The translations under genes were made by a program, and so were the position numbers. A model generated the notes under the pieces. It was not told where the DNA came from, ran no database searches, and was given only the letters and a program-made list of their open reading frames with translations. A stretch of 64,000 nucleotides of DNA from Paracoccus sp. DMF-8 (GTDB lineage: Bacteria; Pseudomonadota; Alphaproteobacteria; Rhodobacterales; Rhodobacteraceae): positions 186,001 to 250,000 of the forward strand of contig NZ_JARJHL010000011.1 in assembly GCF_029309835.1 (NCBI RefSeq), in the 5' to 3' direction. Below are positions 19,002 to 28,533 of this stretch, piece by piece. The first letter of the stretch is position 1. Each line of letters opens with the position of its first letter.

Positions 19002-21223
19002 AGCCCGAGCGCGGCAAGCTCGTCGGCCAGCGGCGCCGCATCGTCCAGACGCAAGCGCACCGGCAGGGTCAGCACCTTGGGGCGAAAGCTGCGGGGCAGG
19101 CGCACGGCGTCCTTTTCGGTGGTGACAAGCTGGGTGCCGGTCAGCCGCGCCTCGGTTTCCAGACGGGTCAGCAGGGCCTGGGTAAAGGGCTGGTGATCCT
19201 CCAGCGCCTCGGCCCGGATGATCTGGGCGCCAAGGCCGGACAGCGTGGCAAAGAATTTCTGCGGATGGCCGATCCCGGCAAAGGCCAGAACGCGCAGGTC
19301 GTGCCAGTCCATGCCCATCTGCAACGGATCCAGCGAACCGGTCAGCCGCGCCACGCCTGATGCCGCATCGCCCCAGTTGTCCGCGAACCGCGCCTGCGCG
19401 GCGGCGTCGCCGATGGTCAGCAGCAGATCGGCGCGGGCAAGGCCGCGCGCGACGGGTTCGCGCAGCGGGCCTGCGGGCAGGCACAGCCCGTTGCCGAAAC
19501 CACGCGCGGCATCGGCGACGACCAGCGATAGGTCGTGATGCAGCGACGGGTCCTGAAAGCCGTCGTCCAGCACGATCACCTGCGCGCCATCCGCCACCGC
19601 CGCCTCTGCGCCCGCCACGCGGTCATCTGCGACCCAGACCGGCGCGAAGGATGACATCAGCAGCGGCTCATCCCCGACCTGCGCGGCCTTGTGCCGGCGC
19701 TCATCGACGCGCAACGGTCCCTTTTCGCTGCCGCCAAAGCCGCGAGAAACGATCTGCACCCGCACCCCGCGCTGGTCCAGCATCTGCGCCAGCATGATGA
19801 CGGTCGGCGTCTTGCCGGTGCCGCCCGCGTTGATATTGCCGATGCAGATCACCGGCACGCCGACGCGCCTGCGCGACCCGCGCGCCAGCCGCCGGGCCGT
19901 GCCCGTGGCGTAAAGCGCGCCAAGCGGCGACAGCGCGCGGGCAGCCAGTCCGGGCTTGCGGTCGTTCCAGAACCGGGGCGCGCGCAGCGTCACTGGCCGC
20001 GCCCCGATCGCGCCCAGCACCGTGGCGGCGATATGGCGGATGACCGCCGCGCCGCCGGTGCTGACGCCCCTGGCATTCTGTGCCAGAACCGCGGCCTGAT
20101 CGGCGGCGGACAGGTCGTTCAGGGCCTTGCGCAGCCCTTCGGCATCGGGAACGGGACGCGCCGCCCCCGCGCCGTCAAGTTGCGCCCATTCGGCCTCGAA
20201 CGGGCCGGGCAGGGGGCCGTGGATGATGGCCGAGCCAAGCGCCGCCGGTTCAAAGGGATGGCGGGGGGGCAGGCCCTCGCCCTCGATCAGCGTGCCGCCC
20301 ATGAAACAGACCGGCGCCAGCCGATACCACAGGCCCATTTCGTCATCCTCTTCGGCGATGAGGATCTGGTCATCCGCGCAGGGGTCTTCGTCATCGGAAC
20401 GCAGCACCACGGCCATCCCCATTTCCGCAGCCATTTCCGTCAGTTCGGGGATGATCCGTCCGGGCACGCCCGCCGGGATCAGCATGGCGCGGTGGTTGTA
20501 TTGCAGCATCTCCTGATGGGCGGCGATTGCGACATGCGCCTCGGGGATGGTGGGCGAGGCGGCCAGCCAGATGTGGCGCTCGCGCAGCAACTGGGCCATG
20601 ACCAGCCGTTCGGGCTCATTGCCGCGCAGGGGCGCGCGAATATCGGTCACCGGCCCTGTCACCTCGATCGCGGCCCGGCGGCCGCCAAGGTCGCGGGCCA
20701 GCGTGGCCGAAGGCTGGTCGGGGGCCAGGATATGGTCGATGCGCGAAAACAGGCTGCGCGTCAGGCTGTTTTTCCAGAAGCCGCGCCGGTTCTGGCCGGT
20801 CAGGCGCGATTCGGCCATGATGATCGGGGCGTGGCGATGGGCGAAATCCGCGATCAGCGCGGCGGGCAGATCCTCGCCCAGAATCAGCAGGGCGGCGGGG
20901 TCCAGTTGCGCGGTCATGCGCGTGGCGCTGGCGGCGTCGGGCAGGGGCGGCATCCGCAATGTCCCGCGCGGCAGCCCGTCCAGGCTGGTCCCGCCCCCCG
21001 AAATCAGGATGCGCAGATCCGGGCGCGAGGATCGCAGCGCCTGCAGCACGGGCGCCAGCGCCGCAGGATCGTCGGCGCCGCTTTCCAGATGCACGAACAG
21101 CAAAGGCCCCGGCCCCGGCAACTGGCCGGGTTCGGGGATCGCGACATCCTCGGTTGCGGGAAAGGTCTTGCGCAGGTGCAGCCACAGCGCCAGCTTGCCC
21201 GCGCTGTCATGCAGCGCCGCCAA
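18998..21223 (-). CDS. Single ORF: Kdo transferase-like WaaA domain followed by LpxK lipid A 4'-kinase
   Basis: 741 residues. The first ~410 are a Kdo-transferase-like glycosyltransferase ([35 protein letters not shown]). The rest is LpxK, beginning [13 protein letters not shown], with the Walker [13 protein letters not shown] and [17 protein letters not shown]. The two are normally separate overlapping genes. A GTG at 19993-19991 sits exactly where lpxK should start, and removing one base from the CCCC run at 20002-20005 would give waaA a stop there (GTGA overlap). The fusion may therefore be an indel artefact. The first codon is TTG (21223), 7 nt after the DUF4170 stop. Confidence 0.75.
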   Translation of the reverse strand: MAALHDSAGKLALWLHLRKTFPATEDVAIPEPGQLPGPGPLLFVHLESGADDPAALAPVLQALRSSRPDLRILISGGGTSLDGLPRGTLRMPPLPDAASATRMTAQLDPAALLILGEDLPAALIADFAHRHAPIIMAESRLTGQNRRGFWKNSLTRSLFSRIDHILAPDQPSATLARDLGGRRAAIEVTGPVTDIRAPLRGNEPERLVMAQLLRERHIWLAASPTIPEAHVAIAAHQEMLQYNHRAMLIPAGVPGRIIPELTEMAAEMGMAVVLRSDDEDPCADDQILIAEEDDEMGLWYRLAPVCFMGGTLIEGEGLPPRHPFEPAALGSAIIHGPLPGPFEAEWAQLDGAGAARPVPDAEGLRKALNDLSAADQAAVLAQNARGVSTGGAAVIRHIAATVLGAIGARPVTLRAPRFWNDRKPGLAARALSPLGALYATGTARRLARGSRRRVGVPVICIGNINAGGTGKTPTVIMLAQMLDQRGVRVQIVSRGFGGSEKGPLRVDERRHKAAQVGDEPLLMSSFAPVWVADDRVAGAEAAVADGAQVIVLDDGFQDPSLHHDLSLVVADAARGFGNGLCLPAGPLREPVARGLARADLLLTIGDAAAQARFADNWGDAASGVARLTGSLDPLQMGMDWHDLRVLAFAGIGHPQKFFATLSGLGAQIIRAEALEDHQPFTQALLTRLETEARLTGTQLVTTEKDAVRLPRSFRPKVLTLPVRLRLDDAAPLADELAALGL

Positions 21224-21229
21224 TCCGGG

Positions 21230-21475
21230 TCAGCCGCCCAGCTTTTCGGTGGCGCTGGCCTCGATCTCTTCGTCGCGCAGGCGATGCAGATGGGCGATGA
21301 AATAGCGGGTCTGGGCGCTGTCCACGGTGCGCTGCGCCTCGGCCTTCCAGGCGGCATGGGCGGCTTGGTAATTGGGGAAAACGCCGACGACGTGGATCTT
21401 GTCGGGGTCGCGGAATTCGGTCCGCGCGGAATCGACAAGCTCTCCGCCGAAGACGAGGTGAAGACGTTGCGTCAT
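21230..21475 (-). CDS. DUF4170 protein
   Basis: 81 residues, a small soluble protein typical of alphaproteobacteria (RLHLVFGGEL, HVVGVFPNYQAAHAAWKAEAQ, RYFIAHLHRL). Its function is unknown. In this group it commonly sits next to lipid A/Kdo genes, as here directly before waaA-lpxK. The ATG at 21475 is used; the longer in-frame extension has no homologous character. Confidence 0.8.
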   Translation of the reverse strand: MTQRLHLVFGGELVDSARTEFRDPDKIHVVGVFPNYQAAHAAWKAEAQRTVDSAQTRYFIAHLHRLRDEEIEASATEKLGG

Positions 21476-21822
21476 GCTCTTGCTCTCGTGCTGGGTGATC
21501 GGCGCGAACTTAGCCGAGCATATCGCCGCAACCAAGGCTATTTCCTAAAAACCTTGGGGCTTTGCGTTTGCGTCGAATCACCGCCGGGGCTATGGATGAA
21601 GAAGGGCCGGGATGGTCAGGTTCAGTTTGTTAACTCGTGCGTGGTTGTGTGGTGGCACGCGCGATAGAAGGGTTCCGGCCTTAGGGGGGCTGGGACCCTT
21701 CATTATTTCCCGCCTGACGTCGCGTCGCACCGCATCTTTTCGCGTGACTTTCGGAGCCCTGTCAGTGCAGCGGATCTGGCTGTCCGGACGCCCGTTTGCG
21801 GGCGGAACCGGCATTGGGGCGG
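21476..21822. other. 347-bp gap without a supported gene
   Basis: It lies between the DUF4170 start and the tRNA-Leu gene. Visible: an inverted repeat CCAAGG...CCTTGG around 21533-21559 (promoter side of DUF4170) and the tRNA-distal hairpin at 21789-21804. No short ORF with a convincing ribosome site was found. Confidence 0.5.
21789..21804 (-). terminator. Hairpin downstream of tRNA-Leu
   Basis: A 6-bp stem CGCCCG/CGGGCG with a 4-nt loop, 19 nt past the tRNA 3' end on the minus strand. No T-run follows, so it may be a processing barrier rather than a full terminator. Confidence 0.45.
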
Positions 21823-21908
21823 TGGTGCGGGCGGCGGGACTTGAACCCGCACAGGCTTGCGCCCCAGGGAGTTTAAGTCCCATGCGTCTACCATTCCGCC
21901 ACGCCCGC
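21823..21908 (-). tRNA. tRNA-Leu (UAA anticodon)
   Basis: 86 nt including an encoded CCA. The acceptor stem GCGGGCG/CGCCCGC pairs fully. The D-arm is TGGCGGAATGG-like, the anticodon loop CTTAAAC gives UAA, a long variable arm typical of class II tRNA follows, and the T-loop is GTTCAAGTC. It reads tRNA-Leu for UUA (and UUG by wobble), rare codons in this GC-rich genome. Confidence 0.95.
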
Positions 21909-21974
21909 AAGTTGTTTCTGACTAGCGCGCCTTGGGTTACCGCGCAAGCGCGGCGACACACATAGGGCGTGTCG

Positions 21975-22895
21975 TCAATAGCTGCGCGTGGGGCGGTCGA
22001 AAACCTTGCGGCCCATCAGGCTGCCGACCAGTTCGACCATCAGCCGCGCCGTCTTGCCGCGTTCATCCAGAAAGGGGTTCAGCTCGACCAGATCCAGCGA
22101 GGTGACCAGCGCGCTTTCGTGCAGCAGTTCCATCACCAGATGCGCCTCGCGGAAGGTGGCGCCGCCGGGGACGGTGGTGCCGACGGCGGGGGCGATCGCG
22201 GGGTCCAGGAAATCGACATCAAGGCTGACATGCAGCATGCCGTTTTCCGCCCTGACGCGGTCCAGAAATTCGCGCAAGGGCGCGACAATGCCGCGTTCGT
22301 CCAGCACGCGCATGTCGTTCACGATGATGTCGGTCTGCATCAGCGCGGCATTTTCGGCGGGATCGACGCTGCGGATACCGAACATGCAGATGTTTTCCTG
22401 CGGGATCCGCAGCGGAAAGGGGAGCAGCGGATCAAAGCCCGCGCGCCCGGCCGCATAGGCCATCGGCGTGCCGTGCAGATTGCCCGAACTCGTCGTCTCG
22501 AAACTGTGGAAATCGCTGTGCGCGTCCAGCCAGATCACGAATTGCGGACGGTTCAGCGCCTTGGCCTGCGCGGCGACCCCCGCGACCGTCCCCAGGGACA
22601 GCGCATGGTCCCCGCCCAGAAAGATCGGCATGCCGTCAACCATTGCGGCGGTGCCTGCCGCGGCCAGCGCCTCGGTCCAGGCGATGATTTCGGGCAGATG
22701 GTGAATGGCAGCATTCGGGTGGCTGGCGGGGCGCAGCGGCGTCGGAGCGACGTCGCCGCGATCCTCGACCGTGTGGCCCAGTTCTTGCAGGGTCTGGGCG
22801 ATGCCCGCGACGCGATAGGCCGCCGGCCCCATGACGCAGCCGGGGCGGCGCTGGCCTTCGTCGACGGGGGCGCCGATCAGGATGCAATGGGTCAT
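21975..22895 (-). CDS. rocF: Arginase
   Basis: Hydrolyses arginine to ornithine and urea using two Mn ions. 306 residues. Metal ligands are visible in FLGGDHALS, WLDAHSDFHS and SLDVDFLDP. The start at 22895 has a good GCAGGAAAAG ribosome site. It is not in an operon with other arginine genes, but argD and argF are 8-10 kb away. Confidence 0.93.
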   Translation of the reverse strand: MTHCILIGAPVDEGQRRPGCVMGPAAYRVAGIAQTLQELGHTVEDRGDVAPTPLRPASHPNAAIHHLPEIIAWTEALAAAGTAAMVDGMPIFLGGDHALSLGTVAGVAAQAKALNRPQFVIWLDAHSDFHSFETTSSGNLHGTPMAYAAGRAGFDPLLPFPLRIPQENICMFGIRSVDPAENAALMQTDIIVNDMRVLDERGIVAPLREFLDRVRAENGMLHVSLDVDFLDPAIAPAVGTTVPGGATFREAHLVMELLHESALVTSLDLVELNPFLDERGKTARLMVELVGSLMGRKVFDRPTRSY

Positions 22896-23031
22896 GGCTT
22901 TTCCTGCTGATGGATGGGTCGGGGTCAGGATGCCGCCAGTTCGGGCAAAGGTCCACCGGCAGCCTTGCCCGTCGATGCAGAAAAAAGCCGCCACGCATCG
23001 CGCGGGCGCCTGAATTCGGAAAGCTCCGGGC

Positions 23032-24750
23032 CTAGCTGCGGATGCCCTTGAACCGCTCCTGCCATTCGTCGCGCTGTTCGTCGCTGATCTTGGCGAACAT
23101 CACATCCGGCGTGGTAAAGGCATGACCGGCGGGCAGCGCCTGCAACGCGGTCGCGATATCGCCCGGCCAGTCGCGGTTCCCGGTGCCCATCGCGGCCAGC
23201 ATCTGATCGGCGGCAAAGGGGATGAAGGGCGCCGACAGCACCGCATACAGCCGGATCAGGTTCAGCCCAAGCCGCACCTGCATCGCGGCCTTTTCCGGGT
23301 CCGTCTTGTAGGTGGACCAGGGCGCGGCGGATTGCAGGTATTCATTGCCCAGAACCCAGATTGCGCGCAGTTCGGCGGCGGATTTGCGGACCTCCATATG
23401 GTCCATGAAGCCCTCATAGGCGTGGATGCGGGTGGCCAGCGCCGCGATCAGCGCCTCTTCCTCGGGACCATAGCTGCCGCCTTCGGGCACCACCTCGCCG
23501 AATTTCGAGCGGCAGAATTTGGTGATGCGGCTGACGAAATTGCCCAGCACATCGGCCAGGTCCTTGTTCACCGACTGCTGGAAATTGTCCCAGGTGAATT
23601 CGCTGTCACCCGATTCCGGCGCGTGGGACAAAAGCCACCAGCGCCAGTAATCGGCGGGCAGGATCGACAGCGCCTGATCCATGAACACCCCGCGCCCCTG
23701 GCTGGTGCTGAATTGCCCGCCGTCATAGGTCAGGTAGTTGAAGCTCTTGATGTAATCGACCAGCTTCCACGGTTCACCCGAGCCGATGATCGTCGCCGGA
23801 AAGGACAGCGTATGGAAAGGCACGTTATCCTTGCCCATGAACTGGGTATAGGTGACGTCCCCCGCGCCTTCGTCCAGTCGCCACCAGCGCCGCCATGCGC
23901 TGTCGGGTTCGCCGCGCCTGTCGGTGCCTTCGGCGGTGGCGGCGATATATTCGATGGGGGCGTCGAACCAGACGTAAAAGACCTTGCCCTCCATCCCCGG
24001 CCAGGGCTGGTCGCCCTTTTTCACCGGGATGCCCCAATGCAGGTCGCGGGTGATGCCCCGGTCCTGCAGGCCGTCGCCGTCATTCAGCCATTTGCGCGCG
24101 ATCGAGGTGGTCAGGATCGGCCAGTCGGTCTTGCTGTCGATCCATGCCGCGATCTGGTCCTTCAGCGCGCGCTGGCGCAGATAGAGATGCTTGGTCGTGC
24201 GCACCTCAAGGTTCGTGCTGCCGGAAATCGCGGAACGCGGGTCGATCAGGTCGGTCGGGTCCAACTGCTTGGTGCAGTTTTCGCACTGATCCCCGCGCGC
24301 TTTGTCGTAACCGCAGTTGGGGCAGGTGCCCTCGATATAGCGGTCGGGCAGGAAACGGCCGTCGTCAATGGAATAGACCTGTTTTTCCTCGACCTCGGAA
24401 ATCCAGCCGTTTTCGTCCAGCTTGCCCGCGAAATGCTGGGTCAGCCCGTGGTTGCGCTGGCTGGACGACCGCCCGAAATGGTCGAATGACAGGCCGAAGT
24501 TGCGCGCGATTTCGGCCTGAACCTCGTGCATTTCGGCACAGAACACCTCGACCGGCTGGCCTGCCTTGGCGGCGGCCAGTTCGGCGGGCGTGCCATGTTC
24601 GTCGGTGGCGCAGATGAACATCACCTCATGCCCGCGCCCGCGCAGGTATCGCGCAAACAGGTCCGCCGGCAGTTGCGAGCCGACCAGATTGCCGAGGTGC
24701 TTGATCCCGTTGATGTAGGGGATCGCCGAGGTGATGAGATGCCGGGCCAT
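23032..24750 (-). CDS. metG: Methionyl-tRNA synthetase
   Basis: Charges tRNA-Met. 572 residues. It has the class I signature region [13 protein letters not shown], zinc-binding CPNCGY...CENC (about residues 148-164), the KMSKS-equivalent QFSTSQGRG and the C-terminal anticodon-binding helices. It lacks the C-terminal tRNA-binding extension of some homologues. The ATG at 24750 is chosen; upstream in-frame sequence is not synthetase-like. Confidence 0.96.
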   Translation of the reverse strand: MARHLITSAIPYINGIKHLGNLVGSQLPADLFARYLRGRGHEVMFICATDEHGTPAELAAAKAGQPVEVFCAEMHEVQAEIARNFGLSFDHFGRSSSQRNHGLTQHFAGKLDENGWISEVEEKQVYSIDDGRFLPDRYIEGTCPNCGYDKARGDQCENCTKQLDPTDLIDPRSAISGSTNLEVRTTKHLYLRQRALKDQIAAWIDSKTDWPILTTSIARKWLNDGDGLQDRGITRDLHWGIPVKKGDQPWPGMEGKVFYVWFDAPIEYIAATAEGTDRRGEPDSAWRRWWRLDEGAGDVTYTQFMGKDNVPFHTLSFPATIIGSGEPWKLVDYIKSFNYLTYDGGQFSTSQGRGVFMDQALSILPADYWRWWLLSHAPESGDSEFTWDNFQQSVNKDLADVLGNFVSRITKFCRSKFGEVVPEGGSYGPEEEALIAALATRIHAYEGFMDHMEVRKSAAELRAIWVLGNEYLQSAAPWSTYKTDPEKAAMQVRLGLNLIRLYAVLSAPFIPFAADQMLAAMGTGNRDWPGDIATALQALPAGHAFTTPDVMFAKISDEQRDEWQERFKGIRS

Positions 24751-24970
24751 GTGCGCGTCCTGAAAAACCTGCGGGACTCTTAGCGTCAGGTGCCCGCCTT
24801 GACCAGATGCCAGCCGTTCCCGCGCAGCGCATGTCAGGATGAGCGTTTTGCGGGCCGGACAACCTGCAGCATCGAAAAACTTGCGGATCTGACGTGGCGG
24901 GCATAGTATCCGAACGAGCGTTTGACAAAAAACCTGCGCAGAACCGTCACGCAAAGATCGGCTGAACGTC

Positions 24971-25786
24971 ATGAAACTTTCTTATGGGCCGATGCGGCCA
25001 CCGTCATTCTATCTGTCATGGGTGCTGGCACTGACCCTGGGCGCGCTGATCGCCGATCTGGTGCTGAGCGATTCCATCACCCAGGTTTTCAAGGAAAATC
25101 ACAGCATCGAAGGCATGTCGGCCATTCTGTTGCTGGTGGCGGCGGGCATGTGGTTCGGCTTTGGCGCCCATCGCCGCCAACCGCGCGACTGGCATATTCC
25201 GGTCATCCTGATCCTGATGGCGCTGCGCGAACTGGATTTTGACAAGGCCTTCACGACCGAGGGCATCTTGCAGCTTCGCCTGTATTCGGGCGCGGCGCCG
25301 CTGTGGGAAAAGGCCATCGGGGCGTTTTTCGTCCTGCTGATCCTGATCTGCGGCCTGCGGCTGGCATGGTTCAACCTGCCCCGCTGGTTTCGGGGGCTGC
25401 GCAGGGGCGATCCGACCAGTTGGCTGGTCGGCGCATCGAGCGTGCTGCTGATCGTGGCGAAATCGCTGGACGGGATCGACCGCAAGCTCGCGCCCTTCGG
25501 CATCAGTTTTTCACGCGATTTCGTCACCCAATCCGGCCGATTCGAGGAGCTGATGGAGATGGTGATGGCGATCCTGCTGATTCAGGCCGTCATCTATTAC
25601 GCAAGGCCGGTGCGTGATCTGGGCGCGCAGCGATCCGGTCAGGCGGATCGCGGCAAGTTCAGCGCGCGGCGGATCACGCGGTCCACGGCCGCGCTTGTCG
25701 GCAGCGCGCCCGACAGCGCATCGCCGACGGGCACCCAACTGGCCTCCAGCGCGTCATCGCCTGCGACGGGAAAGCCCTCCAGATAG
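24971..25786 (+). CDS. Multi-pass membrane protein of unknown function
   Basis: 271 residues as an open frame, with five or six hydrophobic helices (about 15-34, 50-65, 78-88, 116-134, 150-165, 200-218). Conserved-looking polar blocks sit at helix ends: [17 protein letters not shown] and RFEELMEM. This pattern of buried acidic and basic residues is seen in membrane hydrolases, but I cannot assign a family. The last ~50 codons overlap the convergent NUDIX gene by 148 bp and look out of frame; a stop exists in another frame near 25616. The true C-terminus may be near residue 215. Confidence 0.6.
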   Translation: MKLSYGPMRPPSFYLSWVLALTLGALIADLVLSDSITQVFKENHSIEGMSAILLLVAAGMWFGFGAHRRQPRDWHIPVILILMALRELDFDKAFTTEGILQLRLYSGAAPLWEKAIGAFFVLLILICGLRLAWFNLPRWFRGLRRGDPTSWLVGASSVLLIVAKSLDGIDRKLAPFGISFSRDFVTQSGRFEELMEMVMAILLIQAVIYYARPVRDLGAQRSGQADRGKFSARRITRSTAALVGSAPDSASPTGTQLASSASSPATGKPSR

Positions 25787-26082
25787 TCGCACAGCACCGC
25801 CGCCAGCAGGAAATGAAAGCGCAGCGTGCCATCCTCGCCGTGCTGAATCACATCGACATTGTCCAGATAGGCCAGCGGACGGGCGGTGACGCCGGTTTCC
25901 TCGACCAGTTCGCGGGCGGCGGCGTCCAGCGCGGTCTCGCCCGGCTCGACATGGCCGCCCGGAAAACCCCAAAGCCCGGCGTCCGGCGGATTTTTCCGCC
26001 GCACCAGCAGCACCTGACCGTCGCGGATCACCACCGCCAGCGCGGCAAGACGGGGGTAAGATGGCGCAGCGGTTGTCGTCAT
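25639..26082 (-). CDS. NUDIX hydrolase
   Basis: 147 residues. A complete NUDIX box, GGHVEPGETALDAAARELVE followed by ETGV, matches G-x5-E-x7-REUxEExGU. It hydrolyses nucleoside diphosphates linked to another moiety; the actual substrate is unknown. It ends 2 nt before the membrane-protein gene at 26085-27020, so it may be part of that group's transcript. Confidence 0.9.
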   Translation of the reverse strand: MTTTAAPSYPRLAALAVVIRDGQVLLVRRKNPPDAGLWGFPGGHVEPGETALDAAARELVEETGVTARPLAYLDNVDVIQHGEDGTLRFHFLLAAVLCDYLEGFPVAGDDALEASWVPVGDALSGALPTSAAVDRVIRRALNLPRSA

Positions 26083-26084
26083 GT

Positions 26085-27020
26085 CTATCCGGGCGTGGCG
26101 CCGACACTGTTCAGGATGGACTGGCGCATCGCGGCTTTTTGCTCGTCGATGGCGGTGGCCAGTCCTGCCTCGAACTCTTCACGGTTGAAATATTCGTCCA
26201 GTTTGACAACGGCATAATCAACGGCCAGCCAGCCCACGACCGCGCCGGCAACACCGCCGACGACGGTGCCCACCGGGCCGACGACGCTGCCTGCCGCCGC
26301 ACCTGCCGCCGCCGCGCCGCCGATGCCGCCTGCCTTGCCCAGACCCTTGGCCGCCGCCTTGGCGGCGGTTGCGGCCACGACTTTCTTGGCGATGGGTTTG
26401 ACGATGGCGACGACCGCCACGGTCGCCGAAGCCGAGGCCAGCGGGGCGGTGACCAGCATCCGCCGCTGTGCATCGTGCAGCGATTTTTCGATTGCGTCGG
26501 TCAGGGGCTGGCCGGTGGTTTCGGCCAGTCTCTCGCCTTCGCGCGTGAAGGCATCGGTGACGGTTGTGCGATAGATCTCGGTCAGCGCGGCCATCTCGGC
26601 GCTGTGACGATCCTCGAACCCGGCAAACAGATGTTGGCGCATCAGGCTGCCGACTTCTTCCTCGATGCCAAGCGTTTCCGCGCCTGCCGCCAGCAATTCG
26701 GCATATTGGCCCCAGACCGAATAATGAAAATCGGCATAGGCGGGAATCGCGGCATGGACGGGCCGGAACATGCGGTCCAGCGCCGGGTCCAGATGGGCCG
26801 CGACCGCCTGTGCGCCCGCCTGCCTTGCGCGGGTTTCGATCTGGCCCAACTGTTGCTGCGTCAGGCTGGCCGGCGCCGGGGGCGCGTCGGGCAGGGGGCG
26901 CAGCAGGGCCAGACCGACCAGAATCAGCGTGGCCGCGATCAGGACCAGAATCGTCGCCCAGAAGTAAAAGCCGATCCCGCGTCCCGTCGGCCTGGTCGTG
27001 GCGGGTGAAAGCGGGTTCAT
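26085..27020 (-). CDS. Membrane protein with glycine-zipper region, unknown family
   Basis: 311 residues. It has one N-terminal helix (about 18-40), a long Ala/Glu-rich helical region with LTQQQLGQIETRARQAG, then a second hydrophobic stretch rich in Gly/Ala (about 200-270: KAGGIGGAAAAGAAAGS and VGTVVGGVAGAVVGW) that resembles glycine-zipper membrane motifs. The C-terminus returns to a charged helix. It overlaps its upstream partner by 4 nt (ATGA), so the two are co-translated. No family is recognised. Confidence 0.6.
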   Translation of the reverse strand: MNPLSPATTRPTGRGIGFYFWATILVLIAATLILVGLALLRPLPDAPPAPASLTQQQLGQIETRARQAGAQAVAAHLDPALDRMFRPVHAAIPAYADFHYSVWGQYAELLAAGAETLGIEEEVGSLMRQHLFAGFEDRHSAEMAALTEIYRTTVTDAFTREGERLAETTGQPLTDAIEKSLHDAQRRMLVTAPLASASATVAVVAIVKPIAKKVVAATAAKAAAKGLGKAGGIGGAAAAGAAAGSVVGPVGTVVGGVAGAVVGWLAVDYAVVKLDEYFNREEFEAGLATAIDEQKAAMRQSILNSVGATPG

Positions 27021-27790
27021 GCGCGCAGCCTGACGAGGTTGAAAGTCGTGGCAATATCGCCGAAAAACCGGCCAATCGCCATGAATATCAGCGCATTATA
27101 GACAAACAGCAAGGCCGCGCCGCCCCAGATCCTGTTCAGCGATTTCAGCATCCAGCGGATCGCGGCTTCCAGCAGTTGCAGCGCGCTCAGCGCCTCGATC
27201 ATGCCGTCGCGGCGGGCGGGCAGTTCCTGCAAGGCGGCGTTCAGCACCTGCGCGAAACTGCCCGCGTCCAGATAGGCGGGGGGCGGCAGGATGTTTTGCT
27301 GCATCCAGAAATGGACAAGGCAAAAGGGCAGCGCGACACCCGCCGCGACCCAAGCGCTGGCCGAAACCGCGAATTCCGGGCGCAATTCGCGCGCGGCGAT
27401 GCGGCGCAGGGCGGCCACCGCGGCCAGCGTGCAAAGCCCAAGCGCGGCGGCCAGCAGCAGTTCCGCGCCATGGGCGCCAAGCGCGAAATGAAAGACGCCC
27501 AGAGTGATCGCGCCCGCCTCGACCACGGCCAGAATCGCGCCGCTGATCCGTCCGGTGAACCAGTGCTTATAGCGCGATTGCGGCAGAAAGACGCTTTCGC
27601 GCAGGGCCAGAACCAGACGGATGCGGCGCTGCCAGATACCTGCGCCGACCAGCAGAAAGGCGGCCAAAGGGGCGATCATCGCGGCCGGGGTCGCGGGATA
27701 GCCCACGCGCCACAGGGCAAACAGCAGCGCACAGCAGGCCCCCGCCAGGATCTCGGGCCAGAAGCCCGCCGGTTCGCGGGCCGCAGCCAC
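27017..27790 (-). CDS. Polytopic membrane protein, partner of the glycine-zipper protein
   Basis: 257 residues, with about six hydrophobic segments (12-30, 36-52, 85-105, 108-125, 140-165, 225-245) and a cytosolic-looking middle loop (ARRDGMIEALSALQLLEAAI). No known motif. It overlaps the next gene by 4 nt and begins 1 nt after the gcrA stop, so gcrA, this gene and the glycine-zipper gene may form one transcript. Confidence 0.6.
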   Translation of the reverse strand: MAAAREPAGFWPEILAGACCALLFALWRVGYPATPAAMIAPLAAFLLVGAGIWQRRIRLVLALRESVFLPQSRYKHWFTGRISGAILAVVEAGAITLGVFHFALGAHGAELLLAAALGLCTLAAVAALRRIAARELRPEFAVSASAWVAAGVALPFCLVHFWMQQNILPPPAYLDAGSFAQVLNAALQELPARRDGMIEALSALQLLEAAIRWMLKSLNRIWGGAALLFVYNALIFMAIGRFFGDIATTFNLVRLRA

Positions 27791-27791
27791 C

Positions 27792-28406
27792 TTAGCGGCG
27801 ACGGTCGCGGCGCGAACTCATGGGCTGGAATGCGACGCTGACATGCGCCTCGCAATAGGGTTTGCCGGGTTGGCTGGGCATGCCGCAGAACCAGAATTTT
27901 TCCGTCGCGGGGTCGCCGATCGGCCATTTGCAGGTCCGCTCGGTCAGCTCCATCAGGGTCAGCTTGCGCGATTTCTTTTCGATCTCGCGGACCGAGGCCA
28001 GCGTTTCGGGGCTGATTTCATTCGTCGGCACCGGGGGCAGGGGCTGGCCGGCCGGGATCACGGTGCGGCGCAATTGCGGTTGCGGCGCGGTTTCGGCCAC
28101 CGGTGCGGGCTCGGCCGCGGGTTCTTCGACCGGGCGGGGCTGCGGTTCGGGCGCGGGCTTGGCCGCAGGCGCGGGTTTCGGCGCGGCGGTTGCAGCGGGT
28201 TCGGGGGCCGGTGCGGGCGCTGCGGCGGGTTGCGCGGCTGCCGGGGCCGGGGTTTCGTCATTGCGGTTCGACAGGCCAAGCCGGTGGACCTTGCCGATCA
28301 CGGCGTTGCGGGTCACGCCGCCAAGCTCTTTTGCAATCTGGCTGGCCGATTGGCCTTCGGACCACATGCGTTTCAGCGTTTCGACGCGTTCATCCGTCCA
28401 GGACAT
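27792..28406 (-). CDS. gcrA: Cell-cycle regulator GcrA
   Basis: Transcription factor that acts with sigma-70 at promoters whose GANTC site is methylated. 204 residues. The N-terminal DNA-binding helices (MSWTDERVETLKRMWSEGQS, then ASQIAKELGGVTRNAVIGKV) are highly characteristic. A long Pro/Ala/Glu linker (about 50-125) precedes the C-terminal zinc/sigma-binding domain (CKWPIGDP, FWFCG, PYCEAH). With ccrM 16 kb away, both halves of the alphaproteobacterial methylation circuit are in this window. Confidence 0.95.
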   Translation of the reverse strand: MSWTDERVETLKRMWSEGQSASQIAKELGGVTRNAVIGKVHRLGLSNRNDETPAPAAAQPAAAPAPAPEPAATAAPKPAPAAKPAPEPQPRPVEEPAAEPAPVAETAPQPQLRRTVIPAGQPLPPVPTNEISPETLASVREIEKKSRKLTLMELTERTCKWPIGDPATEKFWFCGMPSQPGKPYCEAHVSVAFQPMSSRRDRRR

Positions 28407-28533
28407 GACTTGCCTTTCCATTCCGGGCGCGGATCGCCCGAGAGACTTGTTGCGGCTTTAATTCTGCGAGGCCCGCATCTAATACGGGATGCACTGAAAT
28501 ACCCGCACAACCCGGCAAATTCAAGGAGCGCCG

